From Variovorax paradoxus (GTDB lineage: Bacteria > Pseudomonadota > Gammaproteobacteria > Burkholderiales > Burkholderiaceae_C), in the NCBI RefSeq assembly GCF_018614875.1, contig NZ_JAGGNW010000014.1:248001-312000 (forward strand): 64,000 nt of DNA, in the 5' to 3' direction. The notes below the pieces were generated by a model. The model saw only the letters and a list, made by a program, of their open reading frames with translations, had not been told where the DNA came from and searched no databases. A program made the translations under genes and the position numbers. The stretch's first letter is position 1. Each line of letters begins with the position of its first letter. This document shows, in pieces, positions 1 through 8,483 of this stretch.

Positions 1-225
1 CTCGAGCAGCGGCAGCAACTGCGCCTGTACCTTGCAGAACCACTTGGCGCGCCAGTTCTCGCGCGCGCTGTGGCTCACCCACTTGCTGATGCGGTGTGTC
101 ATGCGCGGCGCGCAGGCCACGAGCACCCAATGGCGCGCCACGACGCTGTTCGCATCCGGAGCGAGCGCGGCGAACTGCTCGGCCGCATAGACAGCATCGT
201 CGACGTAGAGAATGACCTTTTCCAT
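1..225 (-). CDS. Hypothetical protein, N-terminal part only
   Basis: An open reading frame begins with ATG at 225 and runs off the left edge, giving 75 residues. It starts MEKVILYVDDAVYAAEQF and contains a Trp/Lys/Arg-rich stretch (WRAKWF) near the window edge. I do not recognise the family. The N-terminus resembles the first strand of a small alpha/beta fold, but no motif fixes a function. It lies 79 bp downstream of the TerC gene on the same strand, so it may be co-transcribed with it. That gap shows no terminator. Confidence 0.6.
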   Translation of the reverse strand, partial: MEKVILYVDDAVYAAEQFAALAPDANSVVARHWVLVACAPRMTHRISKWVSHSARENWRAKWFCKVQAQLLPLLE

Positions 226-304
226 GGGGTGTTCCTTCAGGTAGTCAGGGTGGCAGAGACCGGGCAATGGGGGAAGCGCGTTTTCACTGATCGCAAGCGG
301 GCGC

Positions 305-1051
305 TCAGCTGGACGTTGCGGCCTCGGCCGGCTTGTGGCGGGCCTGGCGCACGGCCACCCACTTGCCGACGGCCAGCACCAGCAGCGCACCGGCAATGCC
401 CGCGCCATACCTGATCACGTCGGTCTGCGGCAGCTTCGGCACCCAGGTCCAGGCCGCGGTGTTAGCCAGCGCGGGATCGGACACGGCCATGGTGCCGGCA
501 ATCCAGCCCAGCAGCATGCCGCCGAGCGTGATGATGACCGGGAAGCGGTCCATCAGCTTGATGACCAGCTGGCTGCCCCAGACGATGATCGGAATGCTCA
601 CCAGCAGGCCGAAGATCACCAGCGGCATCTGGTGGGCCTGGCCGGCGCCCTGTGCGGCGCCGGCAATGGCGATCACGTTGTCAACGCTCATCACCAGGTC
701 GGCCACGATCACGGTCTTGACCGCGCCCCACAGCTTGTCGCTGCTCTGGATGTTGCCGTGCGCGTCGTCATGGTCGGGCGCCAGCAGCTTGATGCCGATC
801 CACACCAGCAGCGCGGCCCCGACCAGCTTGAGGAACGGAATCGCCAGCAGCGTGAGCGCGAAGAAGATCAATATCACCCGCAGCACGATGGCGCCGGCCG
901 TGCCCCACAGGATGCCCTTGGTGCGCTGCGCGGGCGGCAGCTTGCGGCAGGCCAGGGCGATGACGACGGCGTTGTCGCCGCCGAGCAGGATGTCGATCAT
1001 GATGATCTGACCGACCGCGACCCAGAATTCCGGGGTCATGAACTGTTCCAT
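305..1051 (-). CDS. TerC/YjbE family membrane protein, likely Mn2+ exporter
   Basis: 248 residues. Seen: a polytopic membrane protein with an internal duplication. Each half carries an Asp-x5-Asp-Asn motif in a membrane helix (D20, D26-N27 and D118, D124-N125), the usual metal-binding signature of TerC proteins. Known: YjbE-type TerC proteins export Mn2+ and are often controlled by Mn2+ riboswitches. A yybP-ykoY aptamer lies upstream here, which supports manganese export over tellurite resistance. The start at 1051 follows a GAGGAA ribosome binding site. The frame stays open to 1324, but that extension would translate the riboswitch and is rejected. Confidence 0.9.
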   Translation of the reverse strand: MEQFMTPEFWVAVGQIIMIDILLGGDNAVVIALACRKLPPAQRTKGILWGTAGAIVLRVILIFFALTLLAIPFLKLVGAALLVWIGIKLLAPDHDDAHGNIQSSDKLWGAVKTVIVADLVMSVDNVIAIAGAAQGAGQAHQMPLVIFGLLVSIPIIVWGSQLVIKLMDRFPVIITLGGMLLGWIAGTMAVSDPALANTAAWTWVPKLPQTDVIRYGAGIAGALLVLAVGKWVAVRQARHKPAEAATSS

Positions 1052-1221
1052 AGATTCCTCTTGTCTTCGCGTGGCCCGTCCATCCTGGGCTGGATGGCGG
1101 CGGTCCGGCGCATGCGTTGCATTTCGATCCATCCTGTGCGGGAATGGCCGAAGCGATGGCGAAGACCGGGCGATGACCGGGGATTCAGGAACGCTTCGAC
1201 CAAACCTGCGCAGGTTCAAAT

Positions 1222-1349
1222 CGAAGGTCTTGCTCGACAGCGCGCGCCCAAGGGCACGTGTTGTCCGACAGGCCGGAAGTGTTGTGCTTCGTATTGACGA
1301 CCTGTCGACCCCGCCGTGATGCACGGCGGTTGGGAGCTACTCCCCTTCG
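1222..1349 (-). ncRNA. yybP-ykoY (manganese) riboswitch aptamer
   Basis: Read on the minus strand, the leader of the TerC gene holds the conserved yybP-ykoY blocks in order: GGGGAGTAGC at the 5' side, CGTCAATACG in the middle, and GCAAGACC at the 3' side. The closing helix P1 is visible as CGAAGG (1349-1344) pairing with CCTTCG (1227-1222). Known: this class binds Mn2+ and turns on exporters. Just downstream, TCGAAG (1199-1194) can pair with the 3' strand of P1 around a nested AACCTGCGCAGGTT hairpin. I infer this to be the ligand-free alternative fold. No U-rich terminator follows, so control may be translational. Confidence 0.85.
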
Positions 1350-1534
1350 TGAGGGGAATTAGAGCATCGCGGCCCCTGTTCTGGCAACCTGAAAATTTTG
1401 TGGCTTCAAAAGGAATGCTCTCGAAAGCCTCATGAACAAAGGCTGTATCGCTATATGTTTTGTAGCGTATATAACCTTCGACTAACGCGGGACATTGCCG
1501 GACTATGATCGCCGCTCGCTGTTTCTCTCTCTTC

Positions 1535-1999
1535 ATGGCCGCCATTCACATCACCGACATCGAGGCCGCCATCAACCATTGGCGCGAGAGGAGTCCCTCG
1601 CCCGACGGCATCACGCTGGCGCCCGAACTGCGCGCGCTCGCCGAGGTCTACGCGCTCATGGTGTTCCACCACGAGGACGAGGTCGACGAGGCCGGTTTCC
1701 CCGCAAAGGCCTGGGCCGCCTGGCTCGGCTGGTACCACGGTACGCCCGACACCCCCTGCATCGCGATCTGCTCCACCAGCCAGGGCGACGACCAATGCAA
1801 GGGCTGTGGCCGCAGCTTCGACGAGGTGCAGCACTGGCCCGCCATGACGCCGGCCGAAAAGCGCGCGACCTGGCGCCGCATCACCATGGAAGACACGGCC
1901 TGGCGCTTCAACAAGTACGCCGAGCGTGCGCGCGAGGCCGCGCCGCCGCAATGGCCCGCCGATCCGGCCGAGCCCCTCGGCCCGGACGACACCCCCTGA
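1535..1999 (+). CDS. DUF3717-DUF1289 fusion protein
   Basis: 154 residues from ATG 1535; an in-frame ATG at 1505 would add 10 residues and neither start has a strong ribosome binding site. Residues 3-45 match the DUF3717 pattern (ITDIEAAINHW, then a leucine/alanine-rich helix). Residues 75-110 match DUF1289, with Cys75, Cys79, Cys88 and Cys91 arranged C-x3-C-x8-C-x2-C, followed by W-P-x-M-T-P-x-E-K. The four cysteines suggest a small Zn or Fe-S site. DUF1289 has no firmly assigned function. The gene ends 17 bp before a second small Cys4 protein and is probably in an operon with it. Confidence 0.8.
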   Translation: MAAIHITDIEAAINHWRERSPSPDGITLAPELRALAEVYALMVFHHEDEVDEAGFPAKAWAAWLGWYHGTPDTPCIAICSTSQGDDQCKGCGRSFDEVQHWPAMTPAEKRATWRRITMEDTAWRFNKYAERAREAAPPQWPADPAEPLGPDDTP

Positions 2000-2016
2000 C
2001 TGAAAGAGGCCGCCGC

Positions 2017-2322
2017 ATGCGCCGTCTCGCCCAGGCACCGAACCTCGCGATCGCGGCCTTGTGGGTGCATGCGCTGCGCGAGGAGGGCGTCGAGGCGACG
2101 GTGCAGCGCGAGTACCTGGGCGCCGCCGTGGGCCAGCTGCCGCCCGACCAGTGCCTGCCGGAAATCTGGATCGACGACGAGACGCAGTTCGAGCGCGCGC
2201 AGCAGGTGCTGCATGCCGCGCAGCATCGGCCGCAGCGCAACTGGCAATGCGTCTGCGGCGAGCGGATCGAAGGCGGCTTCGAGCAGTGCTGGCACTGCGG
2301 CGCGATGATGCCGACGGTTTAG
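2017..2322 (+). CDS. DUF2007 domain protein with C-terminal zinc ribbon
   Basis: 101 residues. The N-terminal ~70 residues fit the DUF2007 (putative signal-transducing, GlnB-like fold) pattern: a helix ALWVHALREEG, then a strand with EIWIDDE. The last 25 residues contain two Cys pairs (CVCG and CWHCG), a typical zinc ribbon. The start at 2017 is preceded by GAAAGAGG, a good ribosome binding site. It follows the DUF3717-DUF1289 gene by 17 bp. Function is unknown. Convergent with yaeQ, with only 10 bp between stop codons. Confidence 0.8.
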   Translation: MRRLAQAPNLAIAALWVHALREEGVEATVQREYLGAAVGQLPPDQCLPEIWIDDETQFERAQQVLHAAQHRPQRNWQCVCGERIEGGFEQCWHCGAMMPTV

Positions 2323-2332
2323 CGCCGCCGAG

Positions 2333-2893
2333 CTACTTCCAGCGCAGCAGTTCCACGTCGATGCTGCGGCTGCCGTCGCCCAGCGTCAGCGTGTTTTCCT
2401 GAATCGTCGCCTGCAGCTGCATGCTGCGCTGCGCCAGCGCGGCCAGCGCCTGAGAGGCCTCCGTCGGCACCCGGTAGACCTGCAGGTTCTGCGGCCGCGC
2501 GAGCTTGTTCTCGATGCCGCGCCACCAGATCTCGGCGGCATGGTTGAAGCAGTAGACGATCACCTCGTCCGCCTTGCCGCAGGCCTTGATGACGGGCTTG
2601 TCCTCGGGCTGGCCCACTTCGATCCACAGCTTGGTTTCGCCCGTGAAATCGCGCAGCCAGACATCGGGCTCCTCCACGTTCGACAAGCCGGCGCCAAAGG
2701 CCAGCGTGCCGTCGCCGTGGCACACGTCCTGCAGCTTGTGCGCGTTGAGCGCGAGCGCGACGAGCCGGATCATCATCCGCTCGTCGGTTTCGCTCGGATG
2801 GCGCGCCAGCGTCAGCGCATGGTCGGCGTAGTAGCCGTGGTCGATGTCGGCCACCGCGAGGGCGGCCTTGAAGATGGTGGATTTGAGGGCCAT
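2333..2893 (-). CDS. yaeQ: YaeQ family protein
   Basis: 186 residues, the usual YaeQ length. The start MALKSTIFKA, the block SETDERMMIRLVALAL, the EPDVW and WIEVGQP motifs, and the acidic and lysine residues of a PD-(D/E)xK nuclease-like fold are all present. YaeQ was described as a suppressor of an RfaH defect in enteric bacteria; the true role is unsettled. The start at 2893 lies 32 bp after the purB stop, so yaeQ is likely the second gene of a purB-yaeQ transcript. Confidence 0.9.
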   Translation of the reverse strand: MALKSTIFKAALAVADIDHGYYADHALTLARHPSETDERMMIRLVALALNAHKLQDVCHGDGTLAFGAGLSNVEEPDVWLRDFTGETKLWIEVGQPEDKPVIKACGKADEVIVYCFNHAAEIWWRGIENKLARPQNLQVYRVPTEASQALAALAQRSMQLQATIQENTLTLGDGSRSIDVELLRWK

Positions 2894-2925
2894 GGGTGCG
2901 CGAGTGTATGCGCCGCCTCGTGGCG

Positions 2926-4377
<1,452 letters not shown>

Positions 4378-4425
4378 CTAAAATGATCATGAACAAACGT
4401 TATCAAAGCAAGGGAGAGAGCTTTC

Positions 4426-5037
4426 ATGAAACTGATCGGATCGGCTGCCAGCCCTTTTGTGCGCAAGGTGCGCGTCGTGCTGGCCGAAAAACGGCTCGAT
4501 TACCAGTTCGTGATCGAAGATGTCTGGGCGGCCGACACCACCATTGCCCACTCCAACCCGCTCGGGAAGGTGCCCTGCCTCATCATGGAAGGCGGCGACG
4601 CGATGTTCGATTCGCGCGTGATCGTCGAATACCTCGACACCCTGTCCCCCGTGGGCAAGCTCATTCCCCAGCAGGGCCGCGAGCGCGCCGAGGTCAAGAC
4701 CTGGGAGGCGCTGGCCGACGGCGTCATGGATGCCGGCGTGCTGTGGCGCCTGGAAGCCACCTGGGCCGGCCGCAGCGACGGCGAGCGCAGCGCCGCCTGG
4801 ATCGAACGCCAGCGCTCCAAAGTGCGCGGCGGCATCGCCGCCATGGCCAAGGGACTGGGCGACAAGCCCTTTTGCAGCGGCATTCACCTGAGCCTGTCGG
4901 ACATCGCCGTGGGCTGCACGCTGGGCTGGCTGGGGCTGCGCTTTCCCGAGATCGAGTGGCGCAATGAGCACTCCAACCTCGCAAAGTTGTACGACAAGCT
5001 GATGCTGCGGCCCAGCTTCATCGACACCCAACCATGA
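4426..5037 (+). CDS. Glutathione S-transferase, YibF-like
   Basis: 203 residues. The thioredoxin-like N-terminal domain starts MKLIGSAASPFVRKVRV, close to the YibF pattern, with the cis-Pro glutathione-binding block GKVPCL and the DSRVIVEYL motif near residue 65. An all-helical C-terminal domain follows (LSLSDIAVGC near residue 150). The first-domain Ser (SPFVRK) is the likely glutathione-activating residue. A GGGAGAG ribosome binding site precedes ATG 4426. The gene ends directly in an intrinsic terminator. Its substrate cannot be deduced. Confidence 0.88.
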   Translation: MKLIGSAASPFVRKVRVVLAEKRLDYQFVIEDVWAADTTIAHSNPLGKVPCLIMEGGDAMFDSRVIVEYLDTLSPVGKLIPQQGRERAEVKTWEALADGVMDAGVLWRLEATWAGRSDGERSAAWIERQRSKVRGGIAAMAKGLGDKPFCSGIHLSLSDIAVGCTLGWLGLRFPEIEWRNEHSNLAKLYDKLMLRPSFIDTQP

Positions 5038-5062
5038 AAAAAGGCGCCCCAGGCGCCTTTTT
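5038..5062 (+). terminator. Rho-independent terminator after the GST gene
   Basis: Immediately after the stop codon, AAAAAGGCGCC (5038-5048) pairs perfectly with GGCGCCTTTTT (5052-5062) around a CCA loop. The stem is flanked by A and T tracts, so it could work in both directions. Confidence 0.85.
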
Positions 5063-5330
5063 CAATTCAGGGGCGCTCTGTTGCTGCGCCCCCGCCCGTG
5101 CGGGAAATACAAAAATGCTGCGAGGCGCCCCGACGCGAAGGAGGGAGGGAGGGAGGAGGAGAAGAATCGCCTCGGGATTTCGACCAGACTGGACGCCTGG
5201 AAGACCTCGCAACATGAAAACTGGAGGGCATTTGCTTTGCTGCCCTCGCTCGGTATGAGCACAGTGTGCCAGCCCGGTTCCCAGTTGAGTGGTAAACGTT
5301 TGTGACCGTTAGTTCTCATCGGCAAGGCCG
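5063..5330. other. Intergenic region with hairpin and G-rich tract
   Basis: 268 bp between the GST terminator and the glutathione peroxidase stop, with no convincing gene. It holds a second hairpin (GGGGCGC 5070-5076 with GCGCCCC 5086-5092) and a purine-rich run of GGAGGG units at 5139-5160. That run has at least three GGG tracts and could form a G-quadruplex on the plus strand. Both lie in the 3' flank of the leftward gpx transcript and may act in its 3' end formation (inference). Confidence 0.5.
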
Positions 5331-5957
5331 TCAGTTCGCTGCCGCGAGCTGGCTTTCGAGGACCTTGACGAAGGCGTTCTCGTCGGGCGCCGTCATGCTG
5401 GACCAGGCCTGCACCACCTTGCCGTCCCGGCCGATGAGGTATTTGTAGAAGTTCCACTTCGGCGTGGTGCCGGAGGCCAGCGCCAGCTGCTTGAACAGCG
5501 GGTTGGCATTGGCGCCGCGCACCGACGACTTGGCGAACATCGGAAACTTCACGCCGAAGGTGCTTTCGCAAAAGTCGGCAATTTCCTTGTTCGAGCCCGA
5601 TTCCTGGGCGAAATCGTTGGACGGAAAGCCCAGGACCACCAGCCCGCGCGAGCGGTATTTGCTGTCCAGCGCCTCCAAACCCTTGTATTGCGGGGTAAAG
5701 CCGCAGAAGCTCGCGGTGTTCACAACCAGCACCACCTTGCCGGAGTATTGGCACAACGATTGTGGTTTTTCATCCTGCAGCCGTGGGAAGGTGTGTTGCA
5801 GGATGGCCGGGCAGGCCGCGGCGGCAACGCCGTCGGCAGGGGCAGGGGCCGCAGGGGCCCCCTGGGCGGCCGCCGTGCCAATGGCGAACAGGCATGCGGC
5901 CAGGGCGGCGACCGGAGCGCAGCGACTGGGCGCCGGCAATCGGACAGGGATTCGCAT
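5331..5957 (-). CDS. Exported glutathione peroxidase (Cys type)
   Basis: 208 residues from ATG 5957. A signal peptide spans about residues 1-32 (hydrophobic LAACLFAIGTAAAQ), so the enzyme is probably periplasmic. The peroxidatic Cys85 lies in NTASFCGFTPQY, and Trp168-Asn169 (KWNF) complete part of the catalytic tetrad. A likely resolving Cys130 sits in DFCESTFG. The usual FPCNQF block is FPSNDF here, so the tetrad Gln is Asp115. The start at 5957 is preferred over an in-frame ATG 60 bases upstream because it gives a clean signal peptide. Probably thioredoxin-dependent rather than glutathione-dependent (inference). Divergent from the ferritin-like gene. Confidence 0.88.
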   Translation of the reverse strand: MRIPVRLPAPSRCAPVAALAACLFAIGTAAAQGAPAAPAPADGVAAAACPAILQHTFPRLQDEKPQSLCQYSGKVVLVVNTASFCGFTPQYKGLEALDSKYRSRGLVVLGFPSNDFAQESGSNKEIADFCESTFGVKFPMFAKSSVRGANANPLFKQLALASGTTPKWNFYKYLIGRDGKVVQAWSSMTAPDENAFVKVLESQLAAAN

Positions 5958-6085
5958 TAGGGGCTCCTGGGACAAAAAAAGTGTGCATCCGTGGCAAATG
6001 GCCGCGCGTATTCGCACATCATCGCGCGTCTGTCATGGGTGCGCCAAACGGGCCGACTAAAATCGGCGGCCTTAGAAAGATTTTG

Positions 6086-6943
6086 ATGCTTTATCCGGAA
6101 CTCTTCAGACAACTCGAATCTGTCCGCTGGGACATGGACAAGGACATTCCCTGGCAGTCTTTCGATGCTTCGCTGCTGTCCGAAGAGCAGGCGCAGACCA
6201 TCAAGATGAACGCCATCACCGAGTGGGCGGCGCTGCCGGCCACCGAGATGTTCCTGCGCGACAACCGCCACGATAGCGATTTTTCCGCTTTCATGTCGAT
6301 CTGGTTCTTCGAGGAACAGAAGCATTCGCTGGTGCTCATGGAGTACCTGAAGCGCTTCAGCCCCCAGCACGCGCCCACCGAGCAGGAGCTGCACGAAGTG
6401 CGCTTCGACTTCGACCCGGCCCCGCCGCTCGAAACCCTGATGCTGCATTTCTGCGGCGAAATCCGCCTCAACCACTGGTACCGCCGTGCCGCCCAGTGGC
6501 ACACCGAGCCGGTCATCAAGCACATCTACACCACGCTGAGCCAGGACGAGGCCCGCCACGGCGGCGCCTACCTGCGCTACATGAAGCGCGCGATGGAAAA
6601 GTTCGGCGACGAGGCGCGCGCCGCGTTCACCAAGGTCGGCGTGCTGATGGCCAGCGCGCGCCGCACCGCCCAGGCGCTGCACCCGACCAACCTGCACGTC
6701 AACAAGGCGCTGTTCCCGAACGACACCATCCAGAGCCGCATGCCCGACCCTGATTGGCTCGAGCACTGGCTCGACAAGCAGATCAAGTTCGACGCGGTGT
6801 GGGAAAGCAAGGTCGGCGAACGCATCCTGCACAACCTGAGCCTGCTGATGAACCGCAGCTTCAAGACCGTGCAGGAACTGAACCGCTACCGCAAGGAAAT
6901 CGCGGCCACCCTGGGCCCCAAGCCCGAGTACCAGGGCGCATAA
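6086..6943 (+). CDS. Ferritin-like di-iron protein
   Basis: 285 residues. Seen: two E-x2-H motifs, E77-x2-H80 (FFEEQKH) and E155-x2-H158 (DEARH), each preceded by a helix carrying a Glu (E46 and E125). This is the six-ligand pattern of a four-helix-bundle di-iron site, as in ferritin-like and acyl-ACP desaturase families. The reaction is unknown: a desaturase or oxygenase activity is possible. The start at 6086 (MLYPELFRQL) follows an AGAAAGA site. Longer in-frame starts would overlap the divergent promoter region. It ends 12 bases before a strong terminator. Confidence 0.82.
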   Translation: MLYPELFRQLESVRWDMDKDIPWQSFDASLLSEEQAQTIKMNAITEWAALPATEMFLRDNRHDSDFSAFMSIWFFEEQKHSLVLMEYLKRFSPQHAPTEQELHEVRFDFDPAPPLETLMLHFCGEIRLNHWYRRAAQWHTEPVIKHIYTTLSQDEARHGGAYLRYMKRAMEKFGDEARAAFTKVGVLMASARRTAQALHPTNLHVNKALFPNDTIQSRMPDPDWLEHWLDKQIKFDAVWESKVGERILHNLSLLMNRSFKTVQELNRYRKEIAATLGPKPEYQGA

Positions 6944-6955
6944 GCAAAAAAAGAG

Positions 6956-6990
6956 AAATCGCCCCGCACGTCGGGGCGATTTTCTTTTGG
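6956..6990 (+). terminator. Rho-independent terminator after the ferritin-like gene
   Basis: AAATCGCCCCG (6956-6966) pairs perfectly with CGGGGCGATTT (6972-6982) around a 5-nt loop, followed by TTTTCTTTT. It separates the di-iron gene from the ECF41 module, whose own promoter begins 7 bases further on. Confidence 0.9.
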
Positions 6991-6996
6991 GGCTCG

Positions 6997-7023
6997 TGTC
7001 ACAAAAGTAAGATGCCAGCCGTC
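6997..7023 (+). promoter_or_regulatory. ECF41-type promoter of the sigma factor gene
   Basis: TGTCACA (6997-7003), 16 bases, CGTC (7020-7023). This equals the published ECF41 consensus TGTCACA-N16-CGTC and implies autoregulation. Transcription would start about 5-8 bases after CGTC, at or just before the ATG at 7032, so the mRNA is probably leaderless. Confidence 0.88.
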
Positions 7024-7031
7024 TGGCTGCC

Positions 7032-7916
7032 ATGGACAACCCCACCCTCACCTTCAACGGCCACCGCCGCCGCCTGCAGGGCATCGCCTACCGCATGCTC
7101 GGGTCCGTTGCGGAGGCTGAAGAAGTCGTGCAGGACGCCTGGCTGCGCTGGCATGAGGCCGACAAGGCCGCCTTCGACAGTGCCGAAGCCTGGCTGGTCA
7201 CCGTTGTGACGCGCCTGTCGATCGACCGGCTGCGCGCCGCGAAAGTCCAGCGCGAGCATTACGTCGGCGCCTGGATGCCCGAGCCCGTGCTGACCGATGG
7301 CCCGGAAAACCCCGAACAGCTGCTCGAGCGCGCCGACAACATCTCCGTCGCCTTCCTGGCCGTGCTGGAGCGCCTGGCGCCCGAGGCGCGCGCCGCCTTC
7401 CTGCTGCGCGAGGTGTTCGACGCCGACTACGACGAAGTGGCCCGCACGCTGGGCAAGACCGAGGCCGCATGCCGGCAGTTGGTGCACCGTGCCAAGGCGC
7501 AGGTGCAGGAAGGGCGGCCGCGTTTCAGCGTGCCGCGCGAAACCCACCAGCGCCTGCTGCGCGCCTTCGCCGACGCGGCCGCGCGCGGCAGCCTGCAAGA
7601 TCTGAAGGCGCTGATGGCGGAAGACGTCGAACTCATCGGCGACGGCGGCGGCAAGGTACAGAGCTTCAGCAAGATCCTGCGCGGCAGCCAGCGGCTCGCG
7701 CAGCTCTACTTTGCGCTCTGGCGCCGCATGGGCGCCTCGGTGCGCATGGAACTGGCGGAGATCAACGGCGAGCCCGGGCTGCTGCGCTTCGTCGACGGCC
7801 AGCTCGAATCGGCCCAGACCTTCGAGATCGAGGGCGAGCGCATCGTGCGCATCCGCGCACAGCGCAACCCCGACAAGCTGGCGCGCATCGCGCAGCTCCT
7901 TTCTTCAAAAAAATAA
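7032..7916 (+). CDS. ECF41 family RNA polymerase sigma factor (SigJ-like)
   Basis: 294 residues. Sigma region 2 spans about residues 8-75 (YRMLGSVAEAEEVVQDAWLRW) and region 4 about 110-165 (LLREVFDADYDEVARTLGKTEAACRQLVHRA). The C-terminal ~115 residues form a SnoaL-like extension. Three ECF41 hallmarks are visible: WMPEP in the linker, DGGGK in the extension and NPDKL near the C-terminus. Known: ECF41 factors lack an anti-sigma factor and are tuned by this extension. The partner gene is the downstream carboxymuconolactone-decarboxylase homologue, as is typical. ATG 7032 has no ribosome binding site, consistent with a leaderless message. Confidence 0.94.
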   Translation: MDNPTLTFNGHRRRLQGIAYRMLGSVAEAEEVVQDAWLRWHEADKAAFDSAEAWLVTVVTRLSIDRLRAAKVQREHYVGAWMPEPVLTDGPENPEQLLERADNISVAFLAVLERLAPEARAAFLLREVFDADYDEVARTLGKTEAACRQLVHRAKAQVQEGRPRFSVPRETHQRLLRAFADAAARGSLQDLKALMAEDVELIGDGGGKVQSFSKILRGSQRLAQLYFALWRRMGASVRMELAEINGEPGLLRFVDGQLESAQTFEIEGERIVRIRAQRNPDKLARIAQLLSSKK

Positions 7917-7927
7917 TTCGCGCGGCG

Positions 7928-7954
7928 TGTCACAGGGGCGATGGGCGGCCCGTC
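7928..7954 (+). promoter_or_regulatory. ECF41-type promoter of the CMD-family gene
   Basis: TGTCACA (7928-7934), 16 bases, CGTC (7951-7954). Spacing and boxes match the promoter in front of the sigma gene exactly, so both genes should be read by the same ECF41 factor. It lies 12 bases past the sigma stop codon. Confidence 0.9.
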
Positions 7955-8006
7955 TTCAGCAGGTAGCAAGCAGATTTTTCATCTCAACCACCCTGGAGTC
8001 CATGCC

Positions 8007-8474
8007 ATGAGCACCACCGCCACCCCCCGCCTCACCTGGTTCAAGATCGCGCCCAAGGCCTTCCAGGCCATGCTCGGCGTCAACGGCGCCATCGAATCGA
8101 GCACGCTCGGCAAGGTGCTGATCGACCTCGTCTTTGCCCGCGTCTCGCAGATCAACGGGTGCGCCTACTGCCTCGACATGCACGTGCGCGACCTGCGCCA
8201 GCAGGGCGAGGACTGGCAGCGCATCAACAGCCTGGCCACCTGGCGCGAAGTGAGCTTCTTCAACGAGCGCGAGCGCGCGGCGCTGGACTGGGCCGAAACG
8301 CTGACGCGCCTGCCCGACCATCACGAAGCCCGCGACGCCGAGTTCGAGGCGCTCAAGGCGCATTTCAGCGAGCTCGAAATCGTCGAACTCTCGATTGCGA
8401 TTGCGCAGATCAATGCCTGGAACCGCATGGGTGTCGGCATGCGCCTGCCGGTGGCGGCCAAGGCGATGCCCTGA
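8007..8474 (+). CDS. Carboxymuconolactone decarboxylase/AhpD-like protein
   Basis: 155 residues. The core motif is C52-A-Y-C55-x3-H59 (NGCAYCLDMH), the AhpD-like redox site, followed by EVSFFNERERAALDWAE typical of the CMD family. Known: such proteins often act as peroxidases or hydroperoxide reductases, and they are the most common partners of ECF41 sigma factors. The physiological substrate is unknown. The start at 8007 has a GGAG site 9 bases upstream. An in-frame ATG at 7941 is rejected because it lies inside the promoter. Confidence 0.92.
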   Translation: MSTTATPRLTWFKIAPKAFQAMLGVNGAIESSTLGKVLIDLVFARVSQINGCAYCLDMHVRDLRQQGEDWQRINSLATWREVSFFNERERAALDWAETLTRLPDHHEARDAEFEALKAHFSELEIVELSIAIAQINAWNRMGVGMRLPVAAKAMP

Positions 8475-8483
8475 GGCCGTGAG

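Noticed and set aside
1052-1324. Extended TerC start at 1324
   Set aside because: The extra 91 residues would translate the riboswitch. They show no conservation-like pattern, and the GAGGAA site marks 1051.
7941-8006. Upstream ATG 7941 as the start of the CMD-family gene
   Set aside because: It lies between the -35 and -10 of the ECF41 promoter, so it would not be in the mRNA. ATG 8007 has a ribosome binding site.
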